Assembly: GCA_023091665.1 (NCBI GenBank)
Contig: JALJCQ010000012.1
Span: forward strand, 2,418,001-2,482,000
Length of the DNA: 64,000 nucleotides
Direction: 5' to 3'
From: Pythium myriotylum
Lineage: Eukaryota > Oomycota > Peronosporomycetes > Pythiales > Pythiaceae
Shown: positions 19,679 to 29,408 of the stretch, one piece after another
Layout: the number at the start of each line of letters is the position of its first letter
Numbering within the stretch: the first letter of the stretch is position 1
Program-made: the position numbers and the translations under genes
Notes under the pieces: model-generated
Database searches by the model: none
What the model was told of the DNA's origin: nothing
The model's input: the letters and a program-made list of their open reading frames with translations, nothing else

Positions 19679-21646
19679 ATGTATAGTACACCCGATCCGT
19701 TGGCCACAAAGCGGCAGCGTACCCATTCCATCAACGCGACGTCGATGGAGTCGCGCAGGTCCAACTCCAAGCTATCTGTCGTGGCCATCCGATCTACGCG
19801 AGGGTCTAGCCGTCGAAAGTCGCACCTTACCGCAAACAAAAATGGCGCTGAGAATGGGTCAGACGGTGCTGAGGCAGTAACAAGTCATGCGCCCCCGCGC
19901 CGCCGCCGCCAATGCCGCGTGACTGTGGACGTCTCGGCATGTCGTTATGCCATCATTCGTCATTGCTTACGCGAGAGAGACTTCCGACTCTTAAAAAAGA
20001 AGCAACCTGATGGTCATTCAGCGTTGCTACCAGCCAAGTGGGACATTTGGTGGAGTGATCGAGGGGATATGCTTCAAAGTCTCCCACGCCTTTCGCCTTT
20101 TCAAAAGATCAATCACTTCCCATCGATGGAAGAGATATGCCGTAAAGACTTTCTGGCAAACAACTTGTGAGAAGAGGAGTGGGTTAATGCCTGTATTCAC
20201 GACTAACTTTCCGTTTTACCATCGACTGTTGTCAGAAATGCAATATACAAGATCTTGCCGAGCGATTTCCAGTTCTTTCCCCGGTCGTTTCTCATTCCAG
20301 CAGAAAGTGTCGAGCTTCGCGCGGCAATGGAAAGTGGGCCAAGGAACGCAACATATATCGTGAAGCCACGAACGCTATGTCAAGGCAAAGGCATAACCCT
20401 CATTCAATCCTTCCCGAATCTGGTGTCCAATGAACCGTGCGTGGTACAACGGTGAGTACTTGACTGAAAACAGCCATGATAACCTAAACCAGTGCGCATA
20501 ATACGGTTTTTTCTAGCTATATCGACAATCCTCTCCTGATCGACGGTTTCAAGTTCGATCTCCGCATATACGTTCTGGTGCACAGTGTGAACCCCATGCG
20601 GATCTATGTTTTCCGCAATGGCCTCGCACGCTTTTGCACCACGCCGTTCCAGAAACCGACAAAACGAAATCTCAACAAAAAGCGTATGCATTTAACGAAG
20701 TAGGTCCTAGCCGAAGGCACTTGTGGTACTATGTTGACTCATTTCTATCGTCTGCAGCTATGCCATCAACAAGAAGAGTAAAGATTTCTTGCAAGCGACA
20801 CCATCCACTGGGGATAGCCATGCAAGCAAGCGAAGCCTGGTGTCTATCATGAAGTATTTGGATGACTCGGGACGGTACTCCAGTGCAGAAGTTTGGGATC
20901 AAATCTGTGACATTGTTGTGAAGACACTGTTGTGTGTCGAGCACAAGCTTCAGTCATCATATAAGAGTTATTTTGGTTCTCGCGATACCGGTGAGGCTCA
21001 ATGGGGCCCGAAGTGCTTCGAGATCTTGGGTTTCGACATCATGCTCGATACTGAGGGCAAAGCGTGGTTGTTCGAAGTGAACCATGCCCCGAGCTTTGCT
21101 GGAGACTCACCTCTAGATCGCGAGATCAAGACTGCACTTATATCGTCAACACTCCAGCTTATCGGTGTGACCAATGAAAAGAAACTTCAATATGTTCGGA
21201 AGCAACGTCTTGAATGGAGCAAACGCTTGTGGTCTGTCTCCACAACACCACCAGTGGGGCGAGGGAGTTCCGACAATGTTGAAGACACAAGACTTTCACG
21301 AGAACCAGAGTTGTGTGAGAATGCCAACCTTACAAGCGAGTCCAGTTCCTCACAAACCGATGATGATTTCCGTCCTTTACCTACTGATCCAGGCGCGCTG
21401 TTAGATGTACCTGATGACAGTCAACGGTATCAAAAGCCAAGCTTGAAGAATGTACTTCTGAAGCGAAATCGAGTATCCCCAGCTTCAAACAACGTAAGCG
21501 ATCGAAGCGACTTCAGCAATGATTTCACGCTTATATACCCCTTAGTTGATACGGTCGATGGCTCTGAAAAGATTGCGCTAAAATCGGAATGCTTCGAGCG
21601 AGTAAGGATCGCTGCACAAGTCAACAAATCCAAACTTTGGAGCTAG
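19679..21646 (+). CDS. Tubulin tyrosine ligase-like protein (TTLL, probable glutamylase), 4 exons
   Basis: Exons 19679-20166, 20236-20451, 20517-20699 and 20758-21646 (introns 69, 65 and 58 nt) give 591 aa. The first 75 residues are basic and Ser-rich. The TTL domain starts about residue 77, with FQKINHFPSMEEICRKDFL. Nucleotide-binding signatures follow: YIVKPRTLCQGKGITL, IDGFKFDLRIYVLVH, and the family hallmark HLTNYAINKK, which is created exactly at the exon 3/4 junction (about 293-302). EILGFDIMLD and then FEVNHAPSF (about 401-409) supply the ATP-grasp metal ligands. These motifs resemble polyglutamylases of the TTLL4/5/6 group, which add glutamate chains to tubulin tails in axonemes. The C-terminal 170 residues are low complexity. 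Exact subtype is uncertain. Confidence 0.88.
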
Positions 21647-23071
21647 GCACACCATTGTATTCCATTCAAACAGATTCACCGTTGCATTCTTGTACTACTC
21701 AATTGTTGAAGTCCTTTGACGACAGCTGAAGTGTTATTTACCACTAGTAACCCCGTTCAGTTCGTAGCGAACTGAAAGACAGTATTACTGATCATAGCAT
21801 GTCCCCGTACGTTCTTGCCATGTGTTGGCGAGTGAATGCAAAGGAATCGTATGCACACCAGTATACACGACAACTGGGATCTTTAGTATCACATGGCATC
21901 CTGAGTTGAAGTGTGTCAAACACCTAGTTTTCGGATGTCGCCGCATGCGTGATATGCTCATAGGGCCTTATCGTGCTACGTAAACCCGAAATCTGTGGTG
22001 CTCACCCGTCGTGAGGATGCTTGAACTTTCTCTCTACGAAGTCTGAGTGGTGGTGTGGACCTTAGTCACCTGTTGATCTTACCGTATGGAAGAAGAAGAC
22101 ACGGAGGCTCCTTCCGGGTGGAGCACCCGATCTTGGGCGTCTTTCTCGCATAAACCACAACCGCCCTTGTATTGGTTGCTTGCGAGCGACCCGTTCGTAG
22201 ATACGTTAGCTTCAATACGAAGTCACAGACAGGCCTCAACCTTGGCTTGCAATTGCTTATTTGCGCTTCTCCCGTCGGTACATAGTAACCCTACAGAGCT
22301 CAATTGAGTCCGCTTCTCCTATCGTTAACAACCGACAACCCCACTCCAAAGCCTCGCCCTTGGTGGCAGCCTGATTGCCAACACTGTTTCTATCATGATT
22401 GGTCGCTGTGGCTTGATGACTCTCAAGGCGATTGCTGAGGTCCGGCATCGAACTCTCCCCAGTGTCTTTCGTGTGCAACAGAAGAATCGTATTCAATTAG
22501 ATATTCTAAGACACAACACTCGCATACTCACCTCGACGTGTAAGCGGAGCGGCTCGGTGGCGTGGGCCGGGATGGGACCCAGGTGCTCGTTTCGCTGCCT
22601 GTCATCTAGCCGTGTATACGACGATCACGCACTACAGCGCAACTTGACTTGGAGAGCATCTCTCTCTCTCTCTCTCGTTCTTTCTCACACACACAGATAT
22701 GTCAAGTTGTCGTATCAAGCCATTGGGATTGACCTGCTTTTCGTTGCTGTGCTCGGATCGAGAGGACAGGAACCAAACAGAAGCACTGTTCCCACGTCCT
22801 GAGAAAGAGACAGAGAGACCCGCCCATGCCTGTGAGCTAAGATTCAGCAATGACATGTCGAGGTTCTGATGCCTGGTTTGCAAAAAGCGGTCAATCGCTG
22901 TGTGGGAGATAGCAGTGGCATGTGGAGATGGTGCCAAAATAGCGGCCTATCGGTCTCTACTTCACATGTAGAGATGACACGCACCAATTTTCGGCTTTAA
23001 GAGAGAAAAAAGAGAAAAACGTCTTAGTTTTACTATAGTGTTGGGCTTCGGGACAGAGGTCTTTGAACGAT
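21647..23071. other. Gene-poor spacer
   Basis: No ORF here has coding character: all are short, overlap on both strands and show no recognisable motif. Visible details are a 9-bp stem with 3-nt loop at 21756-21776 just after the TTLL gene (possible 3'-end signal, weak) and a CT/CA microsatellite at 22659-22695. No RNA gene was recognised. Confidence 0.5.
22659..22695. repeat. Simple repeat (TC)n followed by (CA)n
   Basis: Nine TC units run from 22659 to 22676. After GTTCTTTCT, a short CA run ends at about 22695. It is a microsatellite with no evident function. Confidence 0.85.
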
Positions 23072-23391
23072 GTACCGTCGAGTCGACAAAATTGCAAACA
23101 AAATTTCAAAATAAATGCAATCGGGAAACAAAAAGTTCCATTTCAAAAATAATGCAATAGGGCTAGGGAAGTCTGCTCACACGTCACATATCATGTTCAC
23201 ACGTCGCAGACAAGCTTTTAGCGTGCACTGCGTATTTTTGGAGCCAATTTCGTCTGCGACGTGTGAACATGATGTGTGACGTGTGAGCAGACTTCCCTAG
23301 CCCTATTGCATTATTTTTGAAATGGAACTTTTTGTTTCCCGATTGCATTTATTTTGAAATTTTGTTTGCAATTTTGTCGACTCGACGGTAC
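23072..23391. repeat. Long near-perfect inverted repeat (140-bp arms, 40-nt loop)
   Basis: Positions 23072-23211 are the reverse complement of 23252-23391. Comparing the arms by eye, I find one mismatch (TCACATATCAT against TCACACATCAT). The outer ends begin GTACCGTCGAGTCGAC, so each arm starts with a GTAC palindrome that could be a 4-bp target duplication. There is no ORF. The shape fits a foldback transposon or MITE, or a hairpin-RNA (small-RNA) locus. The loop, 23212-23251, is not repetitive. Confidence 0.9.
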
Positions 23392-24800
23392 GGCTTTTAA
23401 TTGTGTAGATTTAGCCACAGCTTAGCCCTATACTCCACATCTTTGCCATTTGCGAATCCCGATTTTTGACAAAATTGTCAGTGAAATACTGGAATAGCAT
23501 TGCACTCGGCAGCATAGACAGCGTCCAGCGCCAAGGTATCGACCGGACACACTTGCGAACGCAGGCGCCTTCCAACTTTAACCAGATCTTCTTGAGCTTT
23601 ACCTTCGCGTCCTCGACTAAAGAGGCTGGTGTGTCGTGAAGCTTATTCTCATTTTGACCCCAAATCTTCGTAGACTTCTAGGCAAATCAAAATTAGCACA
23701 GATTCCCGTACTTCTTCGGAATCCCCAGCTGTTCAGAAGCCAAATCTTAGGACCAGAGCCCAAAGAATCCTGGGATGCAGATGAGTGCCTTGTTTGTTTT
23801 GCTGGCCATTCGGAAATGAAAACGATTATGTGGATTTTTAGGAAGTCAGGTGATTGGACGGATGTAGCCAATCAATGCTCTAGCGTGTGGATCTGTGTGA
23901 CAGGGTGTGCTCGTTACATGGTACGGACCCATGTCAATGGTGCCCGATAGGAACGTCGTGAACCCATCTGGTTGCGATGTCTCTTGATTGGATAATTTCA
24001 TACGATATTATCCCGATTTCTCACCAATCACGCTAGGGTCTTGTGATTGAGTGATCCGAGGGCGGATCTGCGAGGTTTTATATACAAAGAGTAGGTTTTT
24101 CTAGGTTTCCTAACGTACGCAACAGATTATGAGTGCAAATCGGGTACCTTAGCTTTTTGGCAAAAACTGTACACGGGTGGTAGAGAATTTGGCAGTTAAA
24201 TCATGCCCAGATAGCTGAAATAAGCGACTAGAACGTGATGATATCCACACCCTTAGTGAAGCAGGTTAGTTGTCGCACCTGCCCTAAAAAGTCGAAAATT
24301 CGGCTATTTCCGACGTCAGTTTATGGCGGGGCCACTAATCGCATGGAAGACCACTATTCGAAGCATTATGTGATAGACGGGACAAAAAACAGTGGACGAA
24401 AGATATATTGTTTCAGTAACTACAGGGCGAAAGTCAGCTGCTCCGGTTGGATTCTGGGGTCCAGCTTGAAGTCCCCCACCAGCCATGAGCTTAGCCGTCG
24501 GAAGCTTCGAGGTCGTCGTTTGTCAGCAGACGGCGCTTGACGTCGACTGTCTTGCGCCGGCGCGGCTTGGCATCAATCTCTGCTACAGCAGCCTCGAAAT
24601 CCCCTTGAGTCCGCATCGTCCTCTTCATCCTCCTGGCGCTTGGACTCCAAGCAATGTGTGGCTCTGGGGGTCCTCGTTCATAGCGGGGGGAGTCCGGGTT
24701 CCACATCGCCCTCTGCAGCCCTATACCGCCCTATAATGCCCGCCAAGTTCGTCCGGTTTGCTTTTCCGGATAGGTGGGTAGGTCGTATCGTTATGTGGGT
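23392..24800. other. Gene-poor spacer up to the transposon array
   Basis: Short ORFs at 23636-23950 and 24235-24540 lack recognisable domains. On the reverse strand a fragment ending at 24491 has a basic tail (DAKPRRRKTVDVKRRLL) and could be the remnant of another gene or transposon cut by the copia array, but a stop precedes it after about 80 codons. Nothing else is supported. Confidence 0.45.
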
Positions 24801-26390
24801 GTGGCACCTTCGACTCGGTCACATCGGCTTCAGCGGACTCGAAGCCATCGTCAAGAAGGACCTCGCCGACGGACTCGATATCGGGTCTGTGCAGGAATGG
24901 GAGGTCTGTGAAGGCTGTGCACTCGGCAAGCTGACTCGCGTCAAGTTCCAGTCGGGCACGACCAAGCGGTCTGCGAATCTGCTTGACGTCGTGTACAGCG
25001 ATGTGGCCGGCCCCATGAAGACTCCGACTTTCGGCGGCATGAAGTACTTTGCCACCTTCACCGACGACAAGTCTCGACTGTGCAAGTTGTACCTGATGCG
25101 GTCCAAGGACGAAGTCTACGACAAGTTCGTCGAGTTCGTCAACTGGGCCGAGAACCAAACCGGTCGTCGAGTCAAGGTGCTTCGAACCGACGGCGGCGGC
25201 GAGTACCAGTCGGCCAAGCTTGCCAAGTTCTGCCGCAAGCGTGGCATCGAGCACGACGTCACGCCGCCATACACGCCTCAGTTGAACGGTGTGGCGGAGC
25301 GCATGAACCGAACCATCGGTGAGTGTGGGCGTTGCAAGCTCCACCATGCCAACTTGTCCGACAAGTACTGGGGCGAAGCCGTCATGACTGCAGTCGAAGT
25401 TCGCAACCGACTTCCGACCCGCGCTCAAGACTTGTACAAGTCGCCGTACGAAGAATGGTACGGGAAGAAGCCCTTGCTCGCCAACTTCAAGGTGTTCGGC
25501 TGCCATGCGTACGTCCACGTGCCCAAGGAGAAGCGGTCGAAGTTCGACGCCCGAGCCATCTTGTGTCGGTTCCTCGGCTACTCGGACCACGAGAAGGCGT
25601 ATCGGTTTGAAGAAATCGCAACCGGCCGGATCGTCATCAGTCGAGACGCGCAGTTCATGGAAGACACGTTCGACGATGGCAAGCGCGAAGAACCCTGGAG
25701 CAAGTCCGTCGAGTTCCGCGACGATGAAGATGATGAAGATCAAGATGAAGCAACCGACAACCAAGATGATGAAGACATGGGTGAGCAGCCAGCCTCACCA
25801 GCACCAAGTCAGCGCAGCTACGAGCGACCGGAGTGGCAACAGGGCCAGCGGTCGCAGCGTCCAGCAGCACCAGCATCGGCCCAGCAGCCGAATGTCGACT
25901 ACGCACCAGGGTCCAAGCGCCACTCTCGCACGCACTCGCTCGAGAACCTGGCTGAACCGCCAGTTGAGAAGCGCTACGGACGGGTTGGACGCACAAGTGG
26001 TGCGACTCCACCACCCACGCAAGGTCCAAGGACATCGCTCGAAGATCTGTCTGCACTGCTCACGTCGATCGAAGAGGAAGGCGTAGAAGATGAAGACGAA
26101 GAAGGCGAAGACGTGCAAGAACAAGGGGGAGAAGATCAAGACCACGAAGAGTTTGCTCTCGTCGTGAATTCAGGGGAGAGTTGCCGACATCGTTCAAGTC
26201 GGCGATGGAATCCGACGACGCCAGCAACTGGAAGGAAGCCTCCGACTCCGAGCTCGAGTCGCTCAAGAAGAACGAAACCTGGGATCTTGTCCCTTTGCCA
26301 GCCGGTCGCAAGGCCATCACCAGCAAGTGGGTGTTCAAGGTCAAGTGTGGTGAAGTGAGGTCGAGGTGAAGAAGCCAGGACGACGACGAC

Positions 26391-26600
26391 TTATCCGGAT
26401 GGCTTATCCGGACGGCTCACCCGGGCGGCCTACCCGGACGGCTTACCCGGACGGCTTACCCGGACGGCTTACCCAGACGGCTTACCCAGACAGCTTACCC
26501 GGATGGCTTGTGCTCGGATGGCTTATGCTCGGATGGCTCGTCCAGACGGCTTACCCGGACGGCTTACCCAGACGGCTTACCCGGACGGCTTATCAAGCCG
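26391..26600 (+). repeat. 13-bp minisatellite in the solo LTR
   Basis: About 15 degenerate units of 13 bp with consensus GGACGGCTTACCC run from the start of the insertion to about 26600. Because 13 is not a multiple of 3, all forward frames stay open for a while, which explains the Tyr-Pro-Asp-Gly-like spurious ORF there. Confidence 0.8.
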
Positions 26601-27106
26601 TCAAGGATGAGATGGGACAGTACATCCCACCGTCTGTTTTGAGATCGGGCGGCCGTATGCGCAAGCAGCTGTTGAAGTCAGTGTGAGCCCACGTGGAAGC
26701 ACGTCAGAATCATGGGAATGACCCGACGAGAAGGTGTATGCGCAAACAGTCGGGGGAATGTGAGGTCAGGAGAGCTCGGCAGCCTCCAAGTGAAGCATGA
26801 TCATTGAAGGATGGTGATATAAACGGCACGGTAGGTAGGGTAGGGTAGGACTTTGCATTTTTAGGTTTGTAATTCAGTACCGAATTTCCCTTCGTCTGCT
26901 CAAGTCTCCCCCCCCCGTCACGATTGCTAGGCTCGTGACGTTAAAGTCTGTGGTCAGAGTTGACCCAAGCTGCTTCCAAGTCGAGGAAGCAACCCCCAAG
27001 AGTGGCGAAGCCCTTCTGAACTTGGCAGAAGGCACACCGGCAAGTGGCAAGCCCCTAGTGAAGCCGGCACCAGGGCACGATTGCGTTTGCGAGTCCTCTC
27101 GCAGCC

Positions 27107-27185
27107 AGTCACAGACTTCTCGCAAGCCATCCGGACTTCTCGCAAGCCGTCACGGACTTCTCGCAAGCCGTCCGGACTTCTCGTG
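27107..27185 (+). repeat. 20/21-bp direct repeats in the solo LTR
   Basis: Four consecutive units of the type GGACTTCTCGCAAGCCGTC(A/C) occur just after the middle of the insertion. The same repeat recurs in the copies at about 33065-33143 and 38580-38658. Confidence 0.75.
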
Positions 27186-29020
27186 AGCGATCAAGAAGTC
27201 TGACCAAGACGTCCGGCAGGATCTTGCAGGTTCTGTTCGGCAGGAAGGCGTAGGCGTTTGCGCACGGCGCGAAGCTTACTAGAAGGCATCAGCAGGGTTG
27301 TTGGGTCACGACACTCTGTGTAGGAAGGCGGTATTTTGTGCGCAATATACGTGCTGTATCAGTGACACCCCGTTTGAGTCTGTGGATCGAAGTATCTCTA
27401 CAGGCTCGCCCTCCTTTCCCTACGGCAAGACAGGCCCACATCTCTCACGACAACGGTTCGCTCGTCAGCGAGTAATCGAGCGTGAACGACAGTGGATTCC
27501 GCGGTTCCTCGAACTTAGTGGATATTTCTGGCTCTTGTTTTCTGGACGTCGAGGGGACCCGAGTTCTGAGCCGTCTCGCTGAGGCTTGAACAATTTTCGG
27601 ACCCACCTCACGACACAAGGAAACCGCCGAAGGACTCGTCGAGCGGTACAAGGCTCGACTCGTTGCCAATGGGTTCCTGCAGAAGTACGGCATCGACTTC
27701 GAAGAGACATTCGCACCCGTCGCCAAGTTCACGTCGATCCGCACCATCCTCAGCATCGCCGCTCGACACAAGCTCATGATCCATCAGATGGATGTCAAGA
27801 CGGCGTTCCTGAACGGCAACCTCGACGAAGAAATCTACATGAAGCAGCCCGAAGGCTTCGTCGACCAGCGCCACCCCGACTACGTGTGCAAGCTCAAGCG
27901 CTCGCTCTACGGTCTCAAGCAGTCGCCACGCATGTGGAACCAGACCATCGACGCCTTCATGCGCAAGGTCGGCTTCACCAAGTGCGAGATGGACCACTGC
28001 GTGTACGTCAAGCGGAGCGGCTCAGCGATGATCTTCGTCGTGATCTACGTCGACGACCTCATCCTCGCCTGCAACAGCCTCGAGTTGCTCACGGCGACCA
28101 AGCGTGCACTCAGCGAACGCTTCGAGATGTCCGACCTCGGCGAACTCAAGTACTGCCTCGGCATGGAAGTTGATCAAGACCCCAAGTCCGGCGACGTGAC
28201 CATGCGGCAGACCAAGTTCCTGCAGTCGATCCTGACCAAGTTCGGCATGCAAGACTGCAAACCAGTGAGGACTCCTCAAGACCCCGGACTCAAGCTGACC
28301 AAGGCCATGTGCGAAGGTGGTTGCAAGCACGAAGACACCATGAAGAACGTGCCGTACCGAAGTGCAGTCGGCGCACTCATGTACCTCATGGTCGGCACTC
28401 GACCAGACCTCGCAGCGGCAGTCGGCACACTCAGCCAGTTCGCCGCGGACCCGTGTCCAACACATTGGCAAGCTCTCAAGCGTGTGCTCCGGTATCTGCA
28501 AGCGACTCCGACGTACGGCCTGCAGTTCTCGGCATCGAACGACGGAAGACTGGTCGGCTACTCCGACGCCGACTGGGCTGGCGACATCGAGTCACGTCGA
28601 AGCACCAGCGGCTACGTGTTCATGCTCAACGGCGGATGCATCAGCTGGCGCAGCAAGAAGCAGCGAACTGTCGCCCTCTCCTCGACCGAAGCAGAGTACA
28701 TGGCTCTATCGGAAGCGATCCAAGAAGCCGTGTGGCTCAAGGCGTTCCTGTGCGAACTCGGCGAAGTTGCAAGCGACCAAGCGCTCACGGTGTACGAAGA
28801 CAACCAAGGTGCGATCGCGTTGGCCAAGAACCCCGAGTTCCACAAGCGCACCAAGCACATCGACATTCGCTACCACTTCGTTCGTGAGAAGGTCGAGGAC
28901 GGCCAAGTGTCTCTCCAGTATTGCCCGACCCAAGACATGCTTGCCGACATCATGACCAAGCCGATCCCCACTGTCCAGTTCGACGTGCTCCGCACCAAGC
29001 TCGGTGTTCAAGACGCAGTC

Positions 29021-29034
29021 GAGTCGAGGGGGAG
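29021..29034 (+). promoter_or_regulatory. Polypurine tract upstream of LTR1
   Basis: GAGTCGAGGGGGAG lies directly before the LTR's TGTTG. This is where plus-strand DNA synthesis is primed in LTR elements. The same tract precedes LTR2 (34979-34992) and LTR3 (40494-40507). It is missing before LTR6, LTR9 and LTR10. Confidence 0.8.
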
Positions 29035-29106
29035 TGTTGAAGATGATGCGCCTCGAACCCAGCGTCATCATTCCAGTTGAAGCTCGGCAGTTGAAGCTCG
29101 GCTGTA

Positions 29107-29175
29107 GAAGATTCTCCTGCAGAAGATTCTCCGTGGAAGATTCGACATGTGGAAGATTCGACATGTGGAAGATTC
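29107..29175 (+). promoter_or_regulatory. Five GAAGATTC units, heat-shock-element-like array in LTR1
   Basis: GAAGATTC starts at 29107, 29122, 29136, 29152 and 29168 (spacings 15, 14, 16 and 16 bp). Each unit is GAA-nn-TTC, the inverted pair of nGAAn boxes bound by heat-shock factor. The array sits about 180 bp upstream of the putative start of transcription and is repeated at the same offset in the other full LTRs. Confidence 0.65.
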
Positions 29176-29347
29176 TCCGTCTGGTTCTGGTTTGAATCCA
29201 GTGCCACCCATCGACTTCGTTGAAGTATCCACGAAGTCACTTCATGTTTGCATATGTTTACGATAGGTAGGACATACATTTGATTATGGTAGCGTAGGAC
29301 ACACACAGACGGCTTAGAGGTAGCAGTAGCGAACTAAGTCCCGATCA

Positions 29348-29363
29348 ATTCACTTTGCATTTT
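29348..29363 (+). promoter_or_regulatory. Oomycete-type core promoter (Inr + FPR) in LTR1
   Basis: ATTCACTTTGCATTTT matches 13 of 16 positions of the known oomycete start-site consensus (GCTCATTYYNCAWTTT). Transcription would start at about A29352, 42 nt before the LTR end, giving a very short R-U5. The site recurs in every full LTR and, with one change, in the second family's LTR. Confidence 0.7.
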
Positions 29364-29393
29364 GCATCCCACCAACCAAGCGACCTTCCAACA

Positions 29394-29408
29394 GGTTATG
29401 AGCCCAAG
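29394..29408 (+). promoter_or_regulatory. Primer-binding site for initiator-tRNA half molecule, overlapping Gag ATG
   Basis: GGTTATGAGCCCAAG directly follows the LTR. Its first 13 bases are complementary to the anticodon stem-loop of eukaryotic initiator tRNA-Met, as in Drosophila copia, which is primed by a 5' half of that tRNA. The ATG at 29398-29400 pairs with the CAU anticodon and is also the Gag start codon. Confidence 0.8.

Larger units (their letters stand above)
26346..27615 (+). mobile_element. Nested solo-LTR-like insertion in copy A
   Basis: This 1,270-bp sequence splits the reading frame between FKVK and ETAEG. It starts TGTGGTGAAGTGAGG and ends CCTCACGACA (TG...CA with imperfect inverted ends), and is flanked by CAAG on both sides (26342-26345 and 27616-27619), a likely target duplication. 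It has no ORF of note. It does have a TATA-like GATATAAA near 26816 and an ACTTTGCATTTTTA element near 26850 like the promoters of the copia LTRs. It also contains a 13-bp and a 20/21-bp minisatellite. A solo LTR of an unrelated LTR element is the best fit; a TRIM-type element is possible. Confidence 0.78.
24801..29080 (+). pseudogene. Copia copy A: 5'-truncated pol, frameshifted and interrupted
   Basis: Homology to the other copies begins abruptly at 24801, inside the GAG-pre-integrase domain ([12 protein letters not shown]). Gag, protease and the 5' LTR are missing. Integrase is readable: [15 protein letters not shown] and NGVAERMNR carry the D, D and E residues. A one-base loss near 26174 (short G run) relative to copies D-H shifts the frame and, with a 6-bp deletion just upstream, marks copies A-C. 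At 26346 a 1.27-kb LTR-like insertion splits the RT. After it, 27617-29080 is open and encodes most of RT (YVDD near 28046-28057) and RNase H (SDADWAG, SSTEAEY), with the stop 46 nt inside LTR1. It carries the GATATC variant at 24877 that is otherwise found in copies F-I, so it is a mosaic. Confidence 0.88.
29035..29393 (+). repeat. Copia LTR1 (359 bp), shared by copies A and B
   Basis: It begins TGTTG and ends CAACA (5-bp inverted ends), with a PPT before it and a PBS after it. It serves as the 3' LTR of A and the 5' LTR of B at once. Inside are a duplicated 14-mer (AGTTGAAGCTCGGC), five GAAGATTC units and the core promoter. Variant type: CACTTCATG and ATGGTAGCG. Confidence 0.93.

Noticed and set aside
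23636..23950. 104-codon ORF in the gene-poor spacer
   Set aside because: No domain, similar-sized ORF on the opposite strand, no splice context.
24491..24736. Reverse-strand basic ORF fragment before the array
   Set aside because: It looks somewhat coding (PRRRKTVDVKRRLL) but is short, has a stop upstream and no identifiable family. Mentioned only as a possible remnant.
26366..26686. 106-codon ORF with repeating YPDGLPGR-like residues
   Set aside because: Produced by the 13-bp minisatellite in the solo LTR, not a protein gene.
26830..26850. GGTAGGTAGGGTAGGGTAGG stretch resembling telomere repeats
   Set aside because: Only three to four irregular units inside an LTR; no telomeric context.
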